Positions 6,960 to 10,356 of a DNA stretch of 10,356 nt are shown here, one piece after another. Each line of letters opens with the position of its first letter. Positions within the stretch are counted from its first letter, which is position 1. The position numbers were made by a program, and so were the translations under genes. This stretch comes from Fibrobacteraceae bacterium (GTDB lineage Bacteria; Fibrobacterota; Fibrobacteria; Fibrobacterales; Fibrobacteraceae). The notes below the pieces were generated by a model. That model made no database searches, was not told the origin of the DNA, and worked only from the letters and a program-made list of their open reading frames with translations. The stretch lies in the NCBI GenBank assembly GCA_021443045.1, contig JABUUT010000053.1, positions 1 to 10,356 on the forward strand. The letters are read 5' to 3'.

Positions 6960-7062
6960 AACTGCATTTAACGATTCACGTAAATGCATGTTTTTTTTAT
7001 AATATACATTTATTTTCTATTTTTTGCAATTATAAACGCATCTTTTTTACAAAAATGCAGTT
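6960..7062. promoter_or_regulatory. Three operator-like half-sites around the Fic-unit promoter
   Basis: AACTGCATTT (6960-6969) and AAATGCAGTT (7053-7062) are exact 10-bp inverted copies flanking the promoter. A third half-site, TAAATGCA (6981-6988), pairs with TGCATTTA (6963-6970) to form a 26-bp palindrome with an 8-bp arm and 10-bp spacer, just downstream of the expected start of transcription. The arrangement suits a repressor that binds as a dimer and could loop the promoter. The Fic winged helix or an outside regulator could be the ligand; that part is inference. Confidence 0.45.
7001..7029 (-). promoter_or_regulatory. Sigma70-like promoter for the orphan/TonB-C-like/fic unit
   Basis: On the minus strand TTGCAA (7029-7024) is followed by a 17-bp spacer and TATATT (7006-7001). 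Transcription would begin near 6994, leaving a leader of about 67 bases that contains a TGCATTTA/TAAATGCA inverted repeat. The region is very AT-rich, so chance hexamers are possible, but the spacing and position fit well. Confidence 0.5.
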
Positions 7063-7094
7063 ATAAAGAAATTGTCTGAATCTAAACCAACCCC

Positions 7095-7229
7095 ATGGGC
7101 ATTGTGTACAAGTACGTGAACCATCCTTCGCAGGCCTGCTGGAACCAGGTGATGACCCCTGAATACTTTGGAAGCAGAACAAGCCACCAATTCTTTGTGA
7201 ACTTTCTGAAGAAGGAATTTTTCGTTTAA
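7095..7229 (+). pseudogene. Orphan 44-codon reading frame, possible gene remnant
   Basis: An ATG opens 44 codons ending in TAA, starting MGIVYKYVNHPSQACWNQVM and ending HQFFVNFLKKEFFV. Base composition and codon choice (AAG, GTG, CAG, AAC) look like the housekeeping genes here and not like the AT-rich DNA around it. A stop lies in frame at 7083-7085, and no Shine-Dalgarno sequence precedes the ATG. I do not recognise the peptide. It could be the surviving piece of a disrupted gene or a real small gene. It occupies the middle of the 400-bp gap 6928-7327; the rest, 7230-7327, holds only homopolymeric A and T runs and a weak imperfect inverted repeat (CTCTA...TAGAG, 7246-7273). Confidence 0.3.
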
Positions 7230-7327
7230 ACTAAGACCATTTCACTCTAAACCCTATAATCGGGCCCTAGAGTATCAAAAAAAAATCAATGTTTTTTTAG
7301 GAGTGCTTTTGGGCTTTTTAACAGCCT

Positions 7328-7663
7328 CTATTCGCCGTCTTTTTTCTTGGTAAATTTATTGACCACATCGGGTACAATATCCATCACCTTAGAAACTAGG
7401 GAACTATCTTTGGTTATGGGCATAATGCGAACATCATCGCCACGAATTATCAAAAAGGCCACAGGTTCTACAGAGGCTCCGCCGCCCGATGCAGAAATTT
7501 CACCTTTGTTGGCATGTCCACCCACACCAAAGCCCACAGACACGCGGCTTACGGGCACAATGGTGGATTCTCCAGCCTGAATAGGTTTGCCAATAACCGT
7601 TTCTGCTTGAGTGATAAAACGAAGTTTTTCTAAAAGGGTTTCTGCAAGTTTTTCTATAGCCAT
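7328..7663 (-). CDS. GerW/YtfJ family protein
   Basis: The 111-residue protein matches the Spore_YtfJ (GerW) family along its whole length: ETVIGKPIQAGESTIVPVSR (21-40), VSVGFGVGG (41-49), a glycine-rich stretch GEISASGGGASV (54-65), and PVAFLIIRGDDVRIMP (67-82). In Bacillus YtfJ/GerW is linked to spore germination, but homologues occur widely in non-spore-formers, where the role is unknown. Nothing here suggests sporulation. It has no signal peptide. No Shine-Dalgarno sequence precedes the ATG, and a TATATT lies about six bases upstream, so a very short leader or leaderless transcript is conceivable. It is transcribed alone, 66 bases downstream of the lipoprotein gene, and may be read through from the psd operon because no good terminator was seen between them. 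Confidence 0.88.
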   Translation of the reverse strand: MAIEKLAETLLEKLRFITQAETVIGKPIQAGESTIVPVSRVSVGFGVGGHANKGEISASGGGASVEPVAFLIIRGDDVRIMPITKDSSLVSKVMDIVPDVVNKFTKKKDGE

Positions 7664-7729
7664 GGTTGTAATATATAAATTTTTTTAGCCAAGGGCACCT
7701 TATCTCTTACAAGGTATAAAAAAAATGAG

Positions 7730-8542
7730 TTAAAACCGGGCCTCATAGATGCGGTTTGCCGCCACATGGAACTTTTCTATCAGGTCTTGCCAGCTCAGGT
7801 AGCCCCAGGCACAGGCCACACGACCTCCAGCCAACCGAGTGACAACACCATTGGAGCCATTCCCCGCCGTAAAGTAATATTCATCCCAACTGGTTTCAAC
7901 CCCCACAGGCTCCACCAAATGCAGCTGTTTCACCCATTTATCAAAGCTTTCACTAGAAACGCCCTCCCAACTGCGGGCCACATTCCATTCCAAATTATTA
8001 TCCCTATAACTCTGGAGTATCACAGGGAATTCCGCCCTTATTCCCAAAAAATACTTAGTCTGTATCGATGTGCGTCCGTTTTTTCTGTGCTCAAAAGGAA
8101 GACTTAGAAATTCTTGAGGAGAGCCACCCCTGTACCCGGGAAAAACCTGCACAAACTGTTCCAAGTCGGTGCGGGGGTACCTCCGAAAATGGTCGTGGCT
8201 AAAAATAAAAATCTTGGATCCCGAGCGAATACTTTGTTCTAAATTATCGCCACGCAAAATAGGAGCGCTCCCTTGAAAGCGTCCGCTATTCATGTAGTAG
8301 TCCATGGCATACACATCGCTGAGGAATTCCAGAATTCGAATGTTCAAAGTGTCTTCTACTGCAGGAGAATAGCGAAGAGAAACCTGCTTTACCATGGCCT
8401 TTACCTTTTGTTGGCTAGAGTCCACCACCACACTAAAAGGTTTCATGTTATTGTAACGGATGTTGGAATAATCTACAACCAGTTCCTGTTTTTCACAGGA
8501 ACAGATTAGCAGCACCAGCAATAGCCCAAAAATAAATTTCAC
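7730..8542 (-). CDS. Orphan outer-membrane-type lipoprotein, last gene of the psd operon
   Basis: From the GTG at 8542 the protein is 270 residues and starts MKFIFGLLLVLLICSC, a compact type II signal peptide with lipobox ICS|C and lipidation expected at C16. The next residue is Glu, not Asp, so there is no inner-membrane retention signal of the E. coli kind. The mature part is soluble, with aromatic and charged patches (FIFSHDHFRRYP, WEGVSSESFDKWVKQLHLVE, a glycine-rich AGNGSNGVVTRLAGGRV near the C-terminus), and I do not recognise the family. A TTG at 8548 would add two codons, but GGAGG (8556-8552) is nine bases from the GTG and only three from the TTG, and the GTG overlaps the upstream stop as GTGA. 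This tight coupling suggests a shared role with psd or the Fe-S protein, perhaps in the envelope. Confidence 0.75.
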   Translation of the reverse strand: MKFIFGLLLVLLICSCEKQELVVDYSNIRYNNMKPFSVVVDSSQQKVKAMVKQVSLRYSPAVEDTLNIRILEFLSDVYAMDYYMNSGRFQGSAPILRGDNLEQSIRSGSKIFIFSHDHFRRYPRTDLEQFVQVFPGYRGGSPQEFLSLPFEHRKNGRTSIQTKYFLGIRAEFPVILQSYRDNNLEWNVARSWEGVSSESFDKWVKQLHLVEPVGVETSWDEYYFTAGNGSNGVVTRLAGGRVACAWGYLSWQDLIEKFHVAANRIYEARF

Positions 8543-9321
8543 CGGCAATGGCCTCCGTAGCTACAATGTATGTAAAGTGGGCAGGTTTTGCAACAAGATG
8601 TGTGCTCCCGGCACATAAAATCAGACACCCCCTCTTCTAAAAAGAATTGCAGGGCATGGGCCACTTCATAAGGGTTTTCGGGCATTACTTTCTTATAAAA
8701 ATCCGTTGCCATTTTCTGCTTATCAACAGGAGACAAGCTGGCAAAACCAGTATCTTTAGCAGGGCCCAGAATTGCCAGAAAGCGGCGAGCCCCCATAGTC
8801 AATGGTAGCGACGGCAACATTCCCTTTTGGTGGTTCAAGCCAAGCCCCAAGGGAGAAACCGCAATTAAGCGGTAAATGGCAGCACAAGCCTTAGGCCGCG
8901 ACGCGGACTTTCCCATGTAGTAAATTTCACCAAGATCCCGCCAAATTTCCTCTGGCGTTCGGCTTTTTACCCACCCTTCCAAGTCATCATGGTGGCGCAC
9001 AAAAAGGCCTACACTCCAAAAAATGCCCGGAGTTTCCTTAGTCAACGACCAATGGTTGTGGGTAAAGGTTTTTTGTATAACTTTACTGATTCTGGAGCCG
9101 CCAGGCACAGGAAGAGCCCACAGTTTGTCATCGGGAAATTCCTGGCTTAAATTTTCCAGTAATTTTTTTATTTCTATGTAGGTGCGTTGCTGATACAGAG
9201 CACTTCCCAAAAGCACCCAGGCAATTTTTCCCTGTAAGGTAGGCTGTTTGCAAGCCACCGACAAAACGGGATCTGCCACATTTTTAAAAAGAGCTACAAA
9301 TTCACCAGTCGCCTTAATCAC
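8539..9321 (-). CDS. Divergent protein with an endonuclease III-type [4Fe-4S] cysteine cluster
   Basis: The 260-residue cytoplasmic protein ends with C237-x6-C244-x2-C247-x5-C253, exactly the spacing of the iron-sulfur cluster loop of endonuclease III and MutY. The preceding segment PENPYEVAHALQFFLEEGVSDF (214-235) resembles the helix before that loop, and LPSLPLTMGARRFLAILG (169-186) sits where the helix-hairpin-helix LPGVGRKTA would be. The Gly-rich hairpin is degraded, the lysine of bifunctional glycosylases is Arg (R179 or R180), and no clear catalytic Asp was placed, so enzymatic activity is doubtful. Extra cysteines C243 and C259 are present. The GTG start shares one base with the psd stop (TAGTG) and the stop overlaps the lipoprotein start, an unusual setting for a DNA-repair protein. 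A different Fe-S role is possible; similarity beyond the cysteines is weak. Confidence 0.55.
   Translation of the reverse strand: MIKATGEFVALFKNVADPVLSVACKQPTLQGKIAWVLLGSALYQQRTYIEIKKLLENLSQEFPDDKLWALPVPGGSRISKVIQKTFTHNHWSLTKETPGIFWSVGLFVRHHDDLEGWVKSRTPEEIWRDLGEIYYMGKSASRPKACAAIYRLIAVSPLGLGLNHQKGMLPSLPLTMGARRFLAILGPAKDTGFASLSPVDKQKMATDFYKKVMPENPYEVAHALQFFLEEGVSDFMCREHTSCCKTCPLYIHCSYGGHCR
8552..8556 (-). promoter_or_regulatory. Ribosome binding site that decides the lipoprotein start
   Basis: GGAGG on the minus strand is the strongest Shine-Dalgarno sequence noted in the window. It lies nine bases before the GTG at 8542 and three before the TTG at 8548. It is inside the end of the Fe-S protein gene. 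Confidence 0.6.
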
Positions 9322-10172
9322 TACAGAGCTTCACCCATCTTTACCGTTTGACCCACACGGTTCTTGAACAAATCGGGGTGGCGTTCCCGAATTTTCTTAT
9401 CCACTACAAGAATCACAGTGCTGCCCATTTCAAAGCGGCCCAATTCACCACCCTTTTCTACAAATACAGGTTCTTTAGGAACCCAGTCAAAACGCTTTGT
9501 ATCGGTAGGCAACTTGCCGGCATTAGTCAAAAGGTCCTGGGTATAAGAAACTCCTATGCGACCTACGTTGGTGGCTCCCACTTTTACCACCAGCACTTCG
9601 GAGCCATCGTCCATGCGGATGTGACTTGTAAGGCGCTCGTTAATGCAAAAAAGCCCTTCTACCCGTTCAACGCTGCCCACGTTTACTGGCCACAATGTGC
9701 CTGGGCAGTAGCTGGCATCTAAAACCTGGCCCTTAACGGGGCTGTGTATGCGATGGTAGTTAAATGGGGCCAAATAAATGGTAGCAAAGGCGCCGCCCTC
9801 AAAGCGGGCTGCCATTTCAGGGTTACGCAAAAGGTCCTTAAGAGTGTAGGTTTTGCCTTTGGCCTGAATCAGTTCCTGGTTTTTATCAAAAGTTGCCGTT
9901 TGAGAAAGCACTCCATCCACAGGGCTAACCACTTCGGATTCGGCAATGGGGCGGGCACCTGGTTTAAGGCGGCGGATAAAAAGTTCGCCGATGTTGGCAT
10001 AGTGCGAAAGCGGAAATTCCGATTCGGCCATGTTCAGCTTGTAATAGCTACAGAACAGGTTTCGGGCCACCTTGCTAAAGAGGGGCAAACGCAAACGGGT
10101 AATGGTGCCAAAAGCACGGCTAGCCGCATTTTTTGGCAACAACTTCATAAAAACATAAAAAGCAGTATTCAT
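9321..10172 (-). CDS. psd: Phosphatidylserine decarboxylase proenzyme
   Basis: This enzyme decarboxylates phosphatidylserine to phosphatidylethanolamine at the inner membrane. From the ATG at 10172 it has 283 residues, the usual length for the E. coli-type enzyme. The proenzyme cleaves itself at G250-S251-T252 (MGST here; LGST in E. coli), leaving a pyruvoyl group from S251. The charge-relay residues are D86 in SPVDG and H143 in YHRIHSP (H140 also present), with spacings close to those of E. coli D90, H147 and S254. FIRRLKPGARPI and FNYHRIHSPVKG are further family landmarks. An in-frame TTG at 10223 would add 17 residues, but that extension is not family-like and overlaps a GC-rich hairpin, so the ATG is preferred; neither start has a clear Shine-Dalgarno sequence. 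It heads an operon with the Fe-S protein and lipoprotein genes. Confidence 0.95.
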   Translation of the reverse strand: MNTAFYVFMKLLPKNAASRAFGTITRLRLPLFSKVARNLFCSYYKLNMAESEFPLSHYANIGELFIRRLKPGARPIAESEVVSPVDGVLSQTATFDKNQELIQAKGKTYTLKDLLRNPEMAARFEGGAFATIYLAPFNYHRIHSPVKGQVLDASYCPGTLWPVNVGSVERVEGLFCINERLTSHIRMDDGSEVLVVKVGATNVGRIGVSYTQDLLTNAGKLPTDTKRFDWVPKEPVFVEKGGELGRFEMGSTVILVVDKKIRERHPDLFKNRVGQTVKMGEAL

Positions 10173-10204
10173 AATGAGTAATGTAGTAAAAAAGCTGGCT
10201 GGTG

Positions 10205-10224
10205 GTTGCAGCGGAGCTGCCAAC
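10205..10224. repeat. Short GC-rich hairpin upstream of psd
   Basis: GCAGC-GGA-GCTGC (10208-10220) is a perfect 5-bp stem, extended by GTT/AAC (10205-10207 with 10222-10224) around one bulged C at 10221. It has no T-tract on either strand, so it is not an intrinsic terminator. It lies in the likely 5' leader of psd, about 35-50 bases before the preferred ATG. Confidence 0.35.
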
Positions 10225-10291
10225 TCTTGCGACTTGGAAGTGGGTCTGCAAGCAGTCCCGTTTCACAAGTCTTGGCGAGTTGTGGTGGCTG

Positions 10292-10319
10292 GTTATCAGT
10301 TATCAGTTATCGGTTGTCA
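10292..10319. repeat. Tandem GTTATCA heptamer, four copies
   Basis: GTTATCA (10292-10298), GTTATCA (10299-10305), GTTATCG (10306-10312) and GTTGTCA (10313-10319) follow one another without gaps. The copies decay from left to right. The tract is intergenic, about 120 bases upstream of the preferred psd start. Confidence 0.65.
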
Positions 10320-10343
10320 GTGGTTGGTACTTGTGTGGATATT

Positions 10344-10356
10344 CTGTGGATCCTTC
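10344..10356 (-). repeat. Edge of an inverted copy of the dispersed repeat
   Basis: CTGTGGATCCTTC is the reverse complement of GAAGAATCCACAG, the tail of the repeat at 4119-4131, with one mismatch. It suggests that another member of the family, in opposite orientation, continues past the window end. Confidence 0.45.

Noticed and set aside
7681..7729. Terminator between the lipoprotein and GerW-like genes
   Set aside because: The only inverted repeat (ACCTT...AAGGT) is 5 bp, and its T-run precedes the stem on the transcribed strand.
9744..10181. 145-codon plus-strand reading frame opposite psd
   Set aside because: It lies antisense inside a clearly identified psd gene, and its product has no recognisable features.
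10173..10223. TTG-initiated 17-residue N-terminal extension of psd
   Set aside because: The extension does not resemble psd N-termini and overlaps a hairpin; the ATG at 10172 gives the normal family length.

Overview
The window looks like a piece of a Gram-negative bacterial chromosome, most likely from the Fibrobacter group or a relative. This is an inference from four signs: psd and a lipobox lipoprotein indicate two membranes; a GerW/YtfJ-like gene sits in a non-sporulation setting; the intergenic DNA carries GTCATTCTGAG...GAATCCACAG repeats; and several genes lack a clear Shine-Dalgarno sequence while others use GTG starts. No lineage-defining marker such as rRNA is present, so the assignment is tentative.

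Layout. The left edge (1-74, minus) holds the first 24 codons of a transketolase. Divergent from it, on the plus strand, are a large multi-pass membrane protein resembling GT-C (ArnT/PMT-like) glycosyltransferases with a C-terminal NPCBM-like domain (192-2765), then guanylate kinase gmk (2793-3356). Thiamine-phosphate synthase thiE (3371-3997, minus) faces gmk tail to tail, 14 bp away. A non-coding stretch of about 490 bp follows, with at least four degenerate copies of a dispersed repeat, a long nested hairpin and an intrinsic-terminator-like hairpin.

The centre (4491-6927, minus) is a compact, visibly AT-rich three-gene unit. In order of transcription it encodes an orphan cytoplasmic protein with an HELSH motif, an exported protein with a TonB-C/AgmX-like domain, and a Fic-family protein with intact catalytic and inhibitory motifs plus a C-terminal winged helix. 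A good sigma70-like promoter lies upstream (TTGCAA, 17 bp, TATATT). It is surrounded by three copies of a TGCATTT/AAATGCA half-site, which look like operators. This is the best candidate in the window for an undescribed accessory system, but its function is not evident from sequence.

A gap of about 400 bp with an orphan 44-codon reading frame separates this unit from a GerW/YtfJ-like gene (7328-7663, minus). The right end (7730-10172, minus) is a tightly packed operon: phosphatidylserine decarboxylase psd, then a divergent protein with an endonuclease III-type [4Fe-4S] cysteine pattern (1-bp overlap), then an orphan lipoprotein (4-bp GTGA overlap). The last 100 or so bases hold a tandem heptamer and what appears to be an inverted copy of the dispersed repeat running off the window.

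Housekeeping genes (tkt, gmk, thiE, psd) account for much of the window. The unexplained content is the Fic unit, the psd-linked Fe-S protein and lipoprotein, and the NPCBM-bearing glycosyltransferase.
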